From contig PBCP01000040.1 of NCBI GenBank assembly GCA_002717145.1, forward strand, positions 1 to 60,412: DNA of 60,412 nucleotides, in the 5' to 3' direction. Made by a program: the position numbers and the translations under genes. Below are positions 52,958 to 60,412 of the stretch, in pieces. Within the stretch, counting starts at the first letter, position 1. Each line of letters opens with the position of its first letter. The notes below the pieces were generated by a model, which was given only the letters and a program-made list of their open reading frames with translations, ran no database searches and was not told the origin of the DNA. The stretch comes from Planctomycetaceae bacterium (GTDB lineage Bacteria; Planctomycetota; Planctomycetia; Pirellulales; Pirellulaceae).

Positions 52958-54187
52958 CTAATTTTCAATGGACACTTTGATGGGATGAGCAAAGTCATTG
53001 TAAAAACGAGTGATTTTGTCGGGATTCGCTTTGCCTTGATGAATCACGAAACGATAGCGGGAAACGAACTCTTGTTTCGGTTCGATCTTAAATTCGCCTA
53101 GCACCATTGGGGCAAAACAATAGTAAGGCATTGTGGGGTGCAGTCGAACGGGCTGGGGGGCTCGGAAATTATCCGGGTGACCAAGGACAGCGAAGCCCGA
53201 GTGGCTGGTATTCCCATCATTCTGATTGGGGATCGGGCCATGAATGTCGACCCAATTAGGCCGGGTATGATTGCCATTTAACTTCGTCTTTCCTTCGCTG
53301 GTTAAAAAGTCCCCACCTTCGCTCCAGTTTCTGCGGCCACGAATAGCGAAACCACCGTAATGGTTCTCCTGAATAATTAATGGATGATCTGACGCGCATC
53401 GCTGGCTTGATACAAAATCGACCAGATAGACGCTCTTCGTCTTGTAAGCTTTCACGTTCCACCTTTCATTGAGAGCAGTTGCCTGCTTGTCAGTTTTGGG
53501 AAATGCGACGTGGTCTAATCTGGTGGTAAACCCGCCGTATACAGGTCCGGTCACCGTAGTAATGACTTCCCGGTGAAAAATATCTCCAAGTTTGGCGCTT
53601 TGTTCCCAAAAATTGACGAACTCATTTCGAAACGTGGTTTTTTTATAAGGAAACATAATACCATGCTGATGATAGTGATCCGGAGGGAAATCATCAGTCA
53701 GTATATTGCCCGCCGGATCATAAATTGGGTGAATGAATCCTGACCGAGCATAGAACGGCCGGCTTTGGTCTGGGCTTGGGCGCATGTCAACGTTGTATTC
53801 AAGAATGGGTTTTTCACCAAGATGGATCTTTACCGATCCTTCCTTTTGTTCAGCTGTTACCCGTTGAATTCGTTTGGGTATTCCATCTACCAAAACCATC
53901 TGATAAGTTCGGCTTTGACCTGAATAGAGAGGTTGTTCAAGCATCCAGGTAACTGTGGGATTATCTGAGGAGCGATCAATCTGAGTTGCGATTCGTTGGT
54001 TGGTATCATTTGAAATCAGGATAAACGGATGATTATTGGGGATACTTTCCGGTACAGGGCAGGTAACGGGTACTTCGATTCGATCATAATCACCCGCTTC
54101 GATCTTAATTGTCTTGGCATTCACTGGTGTTAAAAAAGAAATACAAAACAGTAGTGCCAGAAACTGTAAGTCTATTTTGAGTGGCAT
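52958..54187 (-). CDS. Secreted DUF6807 (PmoA-like) family protein
   Basis: A 409-residue protein with a signal peptide (residues 1-24, cleavage after VNA). The mature part looks beta-rich, and the distinctive element DDFPPDHYHQHGIMFPY (about 164-180), together with RPFYARSGFIHPIYDP just before it, is characteristic of the family often annotated as methane-oxygenase-like (PmoA) or DUF6807 in planctomycetes. Despite the label there is no evidence of methane oxidation. The His cluster suggests a metal or sugar site. The gene converges on the DUF1501 gene and is divergent from the glutathione peroxidase. Confidence 0.75.
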   Translation of the reverse strand: MPLKIDLQFLALLFCISFLTPVNAKTIKIEAGDYDRIEVPVTCPVPESIPNNHPFILISNDTNQRIATQIDRSSDNPTVTWMLEQPLYSGQSRTYQMVLVDGIPKRIQRVTAEQKEGSVKIHLGEKPILEYNVDMRPSPDQSRPFYARSGFIHPIYDPAGNILTDDFPPDHYHQHGIMFPYKKTTFRNEFVNFWEQSAKLGDIFHREVITTVTGPVYGGFTTRLDHVAFPKTDKQATALNERWNVKAYKTKSVYLVDFVSSQRCASDHPLIIQENHYGGFAIRGRRNWSEGGDFLTSEGKTKLNGNHTRPNWVDIHGPIPNQNDGNTSHSGFAVLGHPDNFRAPQPVRLHPTMPYYCFAPMVLGEFKIEPKQEFVSRYRFVIHQGKANPDKITRFYNDFAHPIKVSIEN

Positions 54188-54294
54188 CGCCGTGCTGACT
54201 CCGAATTGGGTTAATAACGTCTATTCCATGACCTTTGTTTCAGCATACAATGAAGACATCATTATTCGGAAACAAACGATAGGAGAATTCCAAT

Positions 54295-54861
54295 ATGCTT
54301 AAGCGAATGTTCATTGGTGCATTGGCAATTGTGGCAATGACTACTGCCATCGTTGTGAATGCAGCTGACGCGCCGGCAGCACTCAACTTCAAAGCCAAGG
54401 ATATCGACGGCAAAGAAGTAAGTCTGTCTAAGTACAAAGGGCGTGTCGTACTGGTTGTTAATCTTGCAAGCCGCTGAGGCCTTACCCCTCAATACCTGCA
54501 GTTGCAGGGTTTGCATAAAAAATACAATGCCAAAGGTCTTTCTGTAGTGGGGTTCCCCTGCAATCAATTTGGAAGGCAGGAACCGGGTAGTGAAGCAGAG
54601 ATCAAGGAATTTTGCACATCGAATTATAAAGTGGAATTCGACCTGTATTCCAAGATAGATGTTAATGGCGATACCGCTCATCCGTTTTACAAGCATATAA
54701 CTAGTCAGGAAACAAAGCCTAAGGGAGCGGGAAAGGTATCCTGGAATTTTGAGAAATTCCTATTGGATCGGGAAGGAAACGTTATTGCTCGTTTTGAGCC
54801 TCGAACCAAACCTGATGCTCCGGAATTGATCAAATTGATTGAATCCCATCTCGCCAAATAG
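54295..54861 (+). CDS. Selenocysteine-containing glutathione peroxidase (UGA at residue 61), exported
   Basis: Reads through TGA at 54475-54477. On both sides the protein is continuous in one frame as a glutathione peroxidase: NLASR-U61-GLTPQY, FPCNQFGRQEPG with Q95, and W150-N151 in SWNFEKF, so the UGA stands exactly at the peroxidatic Sec/Cys of the family and the remaining catalytic residues are intact. The 188-residue length is normal plus a signal peptide (residues 1-23, VVNAAD). C107 aligns with the resolving Cys of thioredoxin-type GPx enzymes. A hairpin at SECIS distance follows the UGA. It would reduce peroxides outside the cytoplasm. A disrupted gene or a C-to-A sequencing error is the alternative, considered less likely. 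Confidence 0.88.
54494..54510 (+). promoter_or_regulatory. Candidate bacterial SECIS hairpin
   Basis: CCTGCA (54495-54500) pairs perfectly with TGCAGG (54503-54508), with GT at the tip; opening the last A-U pair gives an AGUU tetraloop with G in second place. Only 23 bases lie between the UGA and the loop, within the usual bacterial SelB-binding range of about 16-37. Two A-U pairs beyond a 2x2 mismatch could lengthen the stem. It lies inside the reading frame, as bacterial SECIS elements do. Confidence 0.7.
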
Positions 54862-54884
54862 AGCGAATTAATTGAATTCAAGAT

Positions 54885-54924
54885 AAGCCGTGTGCCACGA
54901 TCGGTGTGGCGGACGGCTTTTCTT
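54885..54924 (+). terminator. Rho-independent terminator after glutathione peroxidase
   Basis: AGCCGT (54886-54891) with ACGGCT (54913-54918), then GCCAC (54894-54898) with GTGGC (54906-54910) across a 2x2 internal loop, followed by TTTTCTT (54918-54924). It closes the peroxidase transcript. Confidence 0.8.
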
Positions 54925-54964
54925 GGTTATTACACGTCTTGAAATCCTGATATGAGTCATCAAC

Positions 54965-56521
54965 TTGAACGAAGATCTTTCAGCTATCGTTAGTTTGCTA
55001 ACACAGACGCCATCTCATCAGCGCTGGCCTGTGGCAATTGAGACGTGGTTTAGTGGTTGTGAGCAGCAGGAATTAAACGAGCTGGTTGAACTTCTGCTTC
55101 AACAGGACCCACCCTTGCCAACAGATGACGAAGAAGTAAATTGGGGTCGATTATTTGAGCACATGCTTCAGAGACTCAGAGCCGATCTCTCCAATGGCGT
55201 CGACATTATTGACCCGTCGGTTGATAACCTTTGCGAAGTCTACGAATTTCTAGGACCAGCCAGTCAGGTGAGACACCTGTTGCTAGCGATGCTTGCTCAG
55301 AGATCCGACTCAGAAAGTATTGAAAACTTAGTCTCGCTCTTAATCGAAAGCCCACCAATTGAAGTGAGCGGATTTGCGATTGCTCTAAGCCCTTTCTTAC
55401 AACGTGATACGGATTGGGGACTTTTGTTTCCACGTTTGTTTCAGGCTCTGTCACATCCCGTGGCGGCCTCAGCCATTCTGGATTTGTCGAATTTCATCAC
55501 GCGTCAGGGCAAAGTGGAAAGACATCCTGCCAACGATCTGGTTGACCAATTGGAGCAACTTCTCAAAGGTGTGGTAAATCAGTTGGCTAGTATTGAAGAC
55601 GGTTCTATTATGAAAACGGCGATGAACCTGACGCCGGAAGACATCGCCTCTCAGGTTAATGAAGGTATCGCATTGGCTTCCGCCTTATGTGACTCGATTG
55701 CCTTAATAGGGAATGAAGACAAAACATCAGCACTTTTCCAGGCGATGGATTTGGCCCATCGCCGAATTCAGGCAGAAGCTGCGGCAGCGTTGGTTCGCTT
55801 GAATAGTGAAGCCGGGGCTCAGCGCCTTGGTGGATTGGCTGAAGAACCAAGTGTTCGCTTGCGGGTGCTAGCATATGCCGAAGAACTTGGCATACTTGGC
55901 GAGATTCATGCTAACTATCAATCTCAGCAGGCTCGTGCCGAAGGCGCCCTGGCCTTGCATCTTTCCGAACCACACGTCATGGGCCTTCCTCCGACATCGT
56001 TAAAGCTTCACGATCATTCGCAATTATTCTGGCCGGGATTCGATGTAAGGCAGGATTGTTTTCTGTTTGAATATGAGTATTCGTTAGGCGGTGAACCATT
56101 AACTAATATTGGAATTGGAGCTCCCGAGGTGCTAAGTTCGGGCAGTGATCTCCTTTCGTTGTCGACCGACGATTTATATGCTTACTTTGCCGGGATGGTT
56201 GTATCTCATACAGATATCTTCGAAATGCCGGCGGACGATTTGGATTCTCAAGCTCAGATGCAAGCAGGCAGGTATCAGCAGCGGTTGGAAGAGGCGGAGT
56301 ATGAAGATGTGAAGCCGGTGACATTTGGCTTCTTTTTCGAACATCGGGCGTTGGCAGCAACTGCCCGTAAAGACAATCAGTATGGAGTTGTCGTCGTTGA
56401 TGAAGCGGGGATGCTTTGGTTGCCGCAAACATCTCTCTCCCGCTTGCTGACAGCGGATGACGCGTATCACATCTATAAGGGGCGGAAACTATTCGAATCC
56501 TTTGAGGTTCAGGCGGATTAG
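54965..56521 (+). CDS. Helical repeat-like protein of unknown function
   Basis: The family is not recognised. The 518-residue product starts at TTG 54965; the nearby ATG at 54952 is in another frame and stops quickly. Residues about 1-340 are made of repeating amphipathic helices that resemble HEAT/ARM-type repeats (for example LFQAMDLAHRRIQAEAAAALVRL). The last 180 residues are mixed alpha/beta. There is no signal peptide or membrane helix. The membrane thioredoxin gene starts 3 bases after its stop, suggesting an operon. Confidence 0.72.
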   Translation: MNEDLSAIVSLLTQTPSHQRWPVAIETWFSGCEQQELNELVELLLQQDPPLPTDDEEVNWGRLFEHMLQRLRADLSNGVDIIDPSVDNLCEVYEFLGPASQVRHLLLAMLAQRSDSESIENLVSLLIESPPIEVSGFAIALSPFLQRDTDWGLLFPRLFQALSHPVAASAILDLSNFITRQGKVERHPANDLVDQLEQLLKGVVNQLASIEDGSIMKTAMNLTPEDIASQVNEGIALASALCDSIALIGNEDKTSALFQAMDLAHRRIQAEAAAALVRLNSEAGAQRLGGLAEEPSVRLRVLAYAEELGILGEIHANYQSQQARAEGALALHLSEPHVMGLPPTSLKLHDHSQLFWPGFDVRQDCFLFEYEYSLGGEPLTNIGIGAPEVLSSGSDLLSLSTDDLYAYFAGMVVSHTDIFEMPADDLDSQAQMQAGRYQQRLEEAEYEDVKPVTFGFFFEHRALAATARKDNQYGVVVVDEAGMLWLPQTSLSRLLTADDAYHIYKGRKLFESFEVQAD

Positions 56522-56524
56522 AGC

Positions 56525-57085
56525 ATGAGTGAAGACCATCAGTTCGCATCTGCAGAAGCCGACGAGCCTTTAGTGGAAAAATCTTCGCGGTTGCGGTTTT
56601 TGATGCCAATCTTGGTAGTCCTGATTGGATTCTGGCTGTTCAAAAACCGAGGGGCAACGGAATATGACGAGTTCGTAGGGCAGCAGTTTGATTTTTCCGG
56701 AGTGAGTTTTACTGGCGAGGTAATCGATCGACATGCACTGCAGGGCTCTGTCATAGTTATCAATTTTTGGGCAACTTATTGTCCTTACTGCTTGGAAGAC
56801 ATTGAACATTTGAAAGAGCTTCAAAGTCAACTCCGTTACGATGAGTTTAAAATTGTCGGTGTGAGTTCCGATAGCAGGCAAGTACTAAATGATTTTTTCC
56901 TGACTAGAGATGCTTTACCCTGGCCTTCACTTTACGGAAGTGACGCGGTAACCCTCGGCAAAACCTATAAAGTTACAACTATTCCACGAGTCATGCTATT
57001 AAACCGTGAGGGTCAGATTGTAGCGGTTGCACGTGCAATAGAGGACATAAAAGATCAGGTGTTAGACCTGGTCTATAGCGGTTGA
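56525..57085 (+). CDS. Membrane-anchored thioredoxin-like (TlpA/ResA type) protein
   Basis: A 186-residue protein with one membrane helix (about 24-42) and a periplasmic thioredoxin fold. The redox site is WATYCPYC (Cys pair near 81 and 84), and the cis-proline is in VTTIPRVML. The TlpA/ResA group reduces cytochrome c apoproteins or other envelope disulfides; the window's CxxCH proteins would be natural clients, and the Sec peroxidase could be reduced by such a partner, but neither link is shown by the sequence. Translation is probably coupled to the preceding gene. Confidence 0.88.
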   Translation: MSEDHQFASAEADEPLVEKSSRLRFLMPILVVLIGFWLFKNRGATEYDEFVGQQFDFSGVSFTGEVIDRHALQGSVIVINFWATYCPYCLEDIEHLKELQSQLRYDEFKIVGVSSDSRQVLNDFFLTRDALPWPSLYGSDAVTLGKTYKVTTIPRVMLLNREGQIVAVARAIEDIKDQVLDLVYSG

Positions 57086-57152
57086 CATTCTCACCTGACG
57101 GCTTTCCCGTTAGGCTATAGAGAGCAACCAAAAATTTGAATTCGAGACCTGA

Positions 57153-58427
57153 ATGAACAAGTCGAAAAAACAAGAAGAGAAAACCAACAGTGTGACGCAG
57201 TCTGACGTGAGCTTTGAGGCCATGGAGTTGACTGATGAAATGATGAAAGCATTGAAGCGGGCTGGCTATGAATCACCATCACCAGTGCAAGCAGGAGTAA
57301 TCTCTCCGGCACTGGATGGGCAGGATGTGATGGGTCAGGCTCAAACAGGCACCGGTAAAACTGCTGCATTCACAATTCCTATCCTTGAACAGCTAGCACC
57401 GCGTGAGGAAATTTCGTCGGTACAGGCTTTGGTATTAGTGCCTACACGAGAGCTTGCTGTTCAGGTTCGAAACGAATTTGAAAAGCTGGCCTATTATATG
57501 GACTTCAAAACGGTTGCTATCTACGGCGGTCACTCGATTAAGAAACAAATTGAGGAGTTGAAGCGAGGTGTCCAGGTTGTCGTTGGCACGCCTGGCCGAG
57601 TGTTGGATCACATTCGCCGCAAGACTTTAGACTTACGTGAAACTTGGTGCGTGACGCTTGACGAAGCAGACCGAATGCTGGATATCGGATTCAGGCCGGA
57701 CATTGAACGAATCCTCAGCAGCGTATCTCGAAAAGATCGCCAAACGCTACTTCTCAGTGCGACGGTACCCCCTGCCATCGAGCGATTGGCGAAACGCTAT
57801 ATGACAGAGCCAACGGTTCTCGATTTCTCGAAGGATGCAGTGTCCGGGGATAGCATCGAGCAATTCTATTTTTCGGTGGATAAAGTCAAAAAGTTTGAAT
57901 TGCTCCAAAGACTGATTGATCGTGAAAATCCGGAGCAGGCTATTATCTTTTGCCGTACAAAGCGGGGCACCGATAAGCTGGCAAAACGTCTTAAGGAATC
58001 ATTTCCCAATGTTGGCTGTATCCATGGAGACATGAATCAGTCCGTTCGCGACCGAGTGATGAAGAAATTTCGGGAAGAACGCCTTAAAATTTTAGTAGCG
58101 ACTGACGTAGTCGGTCGCGGAATCGATGTGACAACAATTTCTCATATCATTAATTTTGATACTCCGGAAGACTGCGATGACTATGTTCACCGTATTGGAC
58201 GGACCGGACGAATGGGAAAGGAAGGTGTCGCTTACACTTTTGTCTCAGAAGACGACGGTGAATTGCTGACACGAATTGAAATTCGTATCAACCAGTTGCT
58301 CGAGCAGGCAGATATGGAAGGTATGGAATTGAAACGCGAAGTGAAACAGGATGTAAACCCCGAGCGTTTAGCAGCAGTTGCTGCTATGCGGGGAAGGGGC
58401 CCCAAAAAACACCGTCGGAGATTATAA
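57153..58427 (+). CDS. DEAD-box RNA helicase
   Basis: ATP-dependent RNA helicase with all core motifs in order: Q motif YESPSPVQ, AQTGTGKT (I), PTRELA (Ia), TPGR (Ib), DEAD at VTLDEADRML (II), SAT (III), IIFCRTKRGTD (IV), TDVVGRGIDV (V) and HRIGRTGR (VI). At 424 residues it has almost no C-terminal extension beyond a basic GRGPKKHRRRL tail, so it resembles the RhlE/CshA minimal type. It probably unwinds structured RNA in ribosome assembly or mRNA turnover. The next gene begins 1 base after its stop codon. Confidence 0.95.
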   Translation: MNKSKKQEEKTNSVTQSDVSFEAMELTDEMMKALKRAGYESPSPVQAGVISPALDGQDVMGQAQTGTGKTAAFTIPILEQLAPREEISSVQALVLVPTRELAVQVRNEFEKLAYYMDFKTVAIYGGHSIKKQIEELKRGVQVVVGTPGRVLDHIRRKTLDLRETWCVTLDEADRMLDIGFRPDIERILSSVSRKDRQTLLLSATVPPAIERLAKRYMTEPTVLDFSKDAVSGDSIEQFYFSVDKVKKFELLQRLIDRENPEQAIIFCRTKRGTDKLAKRLKESFPNVGCIHGDMNQSVRDRVMKKFREERLKILVATDVVGRGIDVTTISHIINFDTPEDCDDYVHRIGRTGRMGKEGVAYTFVSEDDGELLTRIEIRINQLLEQADMEGMELKREVKQDVNPERLAAVAAMRGRGPKKHRRRL

Positions 58428-58428
58428 A

Positions 58429-60042
58429 ATGAGTCAGCGATTCCGAACCTCAGAATACCCTGTCGGGATTTTGGAATCGATGGTGGTCTGGATGAGCTTG
58501 ATTCTCTTAACAGCAGGGTGTGATTCGACAGAGACAGCCGTTTCTGATCATGCTCCTGATACCGTTGCTCAAAAACAAATCTCAGGCCCGGCAGACACGC
58601 TGCCTGAGAGACACGACAACAGTGATGCTCAGGATTCATCAAACGATGAGGTAATGCTAGAGTCGACGGTTAGCGATCCGGAGCAATCAACTGGTAGTAT
58701 CCCGGGTGAAATCGAAAAGGGTGAAGAAGGCCCTAAAGTGGCTCCTTTGCCGGTGCAGTTCCAAGGCCCTGACGCGGAAGCTCGAGAGTTGAAAGTAGAC
58801 TTGGAGCGACTTAAAGCTAACGGAATTCGGACGATCCAGGGCAAGCGGTTGATTCTACATACGGATTTGCCACTCGATGACGAGCTAAGAAGCCTGCCGG
58901 AGCTGTTTGAAAAAGCGACTAACCAATTCTGTCGTTACTTTGAAATGCAGTTGGACGACATCGGTCAGTGGCAGGTTCGTGCCTGTGTCATTCGGGAAAT
59001 GGACAGATTTAAGAACGCCGGACTGTTGCCTCAAGTGCTTCCACCCTTCAAGCATGGATATGCGTTAGGTGATCGAGTGTTTCTCAGGGAGCAGCCGAGT
59101 GAGTACTACAGGCGACACCTACTGATTCATGAAGGCGTTCATTCGTTTATGCTCAGATTTTTTCAGGGAGCCGGCCCTCCATGGTATATGGAAGGTATGG
59201 CAGAATTGCTGGCTACCCATCAGTGGGACGGTGAAAAACTTACATTGCGTACTTACCCTGCAGACAAAACAGAAGTCCCATTCTGGGGACGAGTGAAGAT
59301 AATTAAAGATGACGTAGCTGCACAGAAAGGTAAGATGATTGAAGAGGTGATGCAGTATGGAAGTAACGCTCATCTGGATGTGGAAGCCTATGGCTGGAGC
59401 TGGGCAGCAACGACATTCCTTGACCATCATCCGGAGTTCCAAGATACGTTTCGTAAACATCTGGACCACGCGGCGGATTCATCACCACAGTTTTCACTGG
59501 ACCTGGTCGAAGCGTATGGCGATCAATGGTTTAGAGTTCGTCAGCAATGGCAGTTATTTGTGATGAATATGGAATATGGCTACGACATCAGTCGCGAAGC
59601 GATTGATGACGTGGAGGTCCAGGAATTCAGGCCTTTATCTGTTCAACAATCTTTGCAGGTAAAAGTTGACCGAGGTTGGCAATCCACGGGACTGGCTGTT
59701 ACTAAAGGTATGAAGATTCAGCTTAGTGCCAGCGGACGGTTTGTCATCCATCAACAAACGGAGGAATTGGGCAAACCAGTTGTTGAATGGGAATCAGAGC
59801 CCAACGGCATTACGCTTCGATACTATAAAGGGCATCCACTTGGGAAACTTCTGATCGCAATCGACAATCTTAAGCAAACTGGACTAACGGGTTTAGTTTC
59901 TTATGCAGCCATAGGTTCTGGTGGAGAAATAGAGATTCCTTATGATGGAGTACTTTATCTACGGGTAAATGATTCCCCAGCTGAACTGCAGGACAATCGC
60001 GGTGAGGTAGCAGTTAAAATGTCGTTAATAAGCGAGAACTAA
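58429..60042 (+). CDS. Exported lipoprotein with HExxH metallopeptidase-like domain
   Basis: Start 58429 is right behind the helicase stop and opens a protein of 537 residues. A lipoprotein signal ends at Cys in ILLTAGCDS. A region of about 100 acidic and Ser/Thr-rich residues follows. H234-E-G-V-H238 with E255 in WYMEGMAELL fits a zinc peptidase of the gluzincin (peptidase MA-like) type; the residues for metal binding and catalysis are present. The C-terminal 140 residues are beta-rich. A substrate is not suggested by the context; the pairing with an RNA helicase seems incidental. Confidence 0.8.
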   Translation: MSQRFRTSEYPVGILESMVVWMSLILLTAGCDSTETAVSDHAPDTVAQKQISGPADTLPERHDNSDAQDSSNDEVMLESTVSDPEQSTGSIPGEIEKGEEGPKVAPLPVQFQGPDAEARELKVDLERLKANGIRTIQGKRLILHTDLPLDDELRSLPELFEKATNQFCRYFEMQLDDIGQWQVRACVIREMDRFKNAGLLPQVLPPFKHGYALGDRVFLREQPSEYYRRHLLIHEGVHSFMLRFFQGAGPPWYMEGMAELLATHQWDGEKLTLRTYPADKTEVPFWGRVKIIKDDVAAQKGKMIEEVMQYGSNAHLDVEAYGWSWAATTFLDHHPEFQDTFRKHLDHAADSSPQFSLDLVEAYGDQWFRVRQQWQLFVMNMEYGYDISREAIDDVEVQEFRPLSVQQSLQVKVDRGWQSTGLAVTKGMKIQLSASGRFVIHQQTEELGKPVVEWESEPNGITLRYYKGHPLGKLLIAIDNLKQTGLTGLVSYAAIGSGGEIEIPYDGVLYLRVNDSPAELQDNRGEVAVKMSLISEN

Positions 60043-60154
60043 TAATTTGGGTGCTAGTCTGATTGACGATTGTAGCTAACAGTTTAACAATTTGATAAAG
60101 CATTGGCCTCTAGAGGTTTCAGAGAACACCAACAAAAGATTCAGTTAAATAAAA

Positions 60155-60412
60155 ATGAGTATATTACAGTCACAAGATCCCGCCATCTTTGCATCGATTC
60201 AATCAGAAGAGGTGCGTCAACGATCAGGCTTGGAATTGATTGCCAGTGAAAACTACACCAGTCGGGCCATTATGGAGGCTTGCGGGAGCGTCCTTACCAA
60301 TAAGTATGCAGAAGGATATCCGGGACGTCGCTATTACGGAGGTTGTGTCCATGTAGATACGGCGGAATCTATCGCTATCGATAGGGCAAAGCAGCTGTTC
60401 GGTGCCGAAGCA
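60155..60412 (+). CDS. glyA: Serine hydroxymethyltransferase, 5' part only
   Basis: The reading frame runs off the right edge after 86 codons. The N-terminus is unmistakable: the segment [22 protein letters not shown], then [22 protein letters not shown], matches GlyA from the first helices to the folate/PLP-site loop. The enzyme interconverts serine and glycine with tetrahydrofolate, feeding methylene-THF to thyA. The ATG at 60155 is preceded by an A-rich stretch without a clear ribosome-binding site. Confidence 0.96.
   Translation, partial: MSILQSQDPAIFASIQSEEVRQRSGLELIASENYTSRAIMEACGSVLTNKYAEGYPGRRYYGGCVHVDTAESIAIDRAKQLFGAEA

Noticed and set aside
53164..54187. Methane monooxygenase subunit from the PmoA family label
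   Set aside because: The protein is secreted, lacks the membrane helices of particulate methane monooxygenase, and has no companion genes; only the family nickname suggests it.
54295..54477. Reading the glutathione peroxidase as a pseudogene or as two small genes
   Set aside because: The only break is a TGA exactly at the catalytic position, no frameshift is present, downstream catalytic residues are intact, and a hairpin at SECIS distance follows.
1..60412. CRISPR arrays, insertion sequences, integrases or prophage
   Set aside because: No regularly spaced direct repeats, transposase or integrase motifs, or phage structural genes were seen in either strand.

Overview
The window reads as chromosomal DNA of a planctomycete, most likely Pirellulales-like. 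The strongest evidence is the cluster of DUF1501 proteins with DUF1549/DUF1553 cytochrome-type proteins (PSCyt1/PSCyt2/PSD1). A sigma factor paired with a membrane protein ending in a DUF1559-like pseudopilin region, a DUF6807 (PmoA-like) protein and many large secreted orphans agree with this. I saw no rRNA, tRNA, CRISPR array, transposase or phage gene. Genes are dense and lie on both strands.

Layout. 0.5-4.4 kb: surface polysaccharide group (family 2 glycosyltransferase, flippase, membrane orphan). 4.5-10 kb: LarA-like protein, voltage-gated K+ channel with a zinc-ribbon tail, amino-acid permease, a possible structured RNA and CRP-type site, a trans-sulfuration PLP enzyme, infA. 10-19 kb: secreted orphan with a clear terminator, lysA, unusual ferredoxin, beta-class DNA methyltransferase coupled to a sugar isomerase-like gene, membrane glycosyltransferase, ceramidase-like protein, phosphoesterase. 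19.3-23 kb: an EF-P beta-lysylation module (efp-epmA on the minus strand, epmB plus a methyltransferase on the plus strand) in which EpmA carries an N-terminal FHA domain. 23-27 kb: thyA-folA, then an ECF-type sigma factor and its probable membrane partner. 27-33 kb: oligopeptide ABC importer with a two-in-one ATPase. 33.4 kb: bioF. 34.6-41.7 kb: a MacAB/TolC-like tripartite exporter whose adaptor ends in three EF-hand loops. 42-53 kb: membrane orphan, rhomboid protease and two DUF1501 + PSD1 pairs in mirrored gene order. 53-60.4 kb: DUF6807 protein, a secreted glutathione peroxidase with an in-frame UGA at its catalytic position (selenocysteine), a helical orphan, membrane thioredoxin, DEAD-box helicase, metallopeptidase-like lipoprotein and the start of glyA.

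The two most notable observations are the UGA-encoded selenocysteine peroxidase with a hairpin at bacterial SECIS distance, and the FHA-EpmA fusion, which may tie translation-factor modification to Ser/Thr phosphorylation. Two copies of a GGTGCCACCCA inverted repeat sit in unrelated intergenic gaps. Family assignments come from motifs and sequence recognition by eye; no database search was run.
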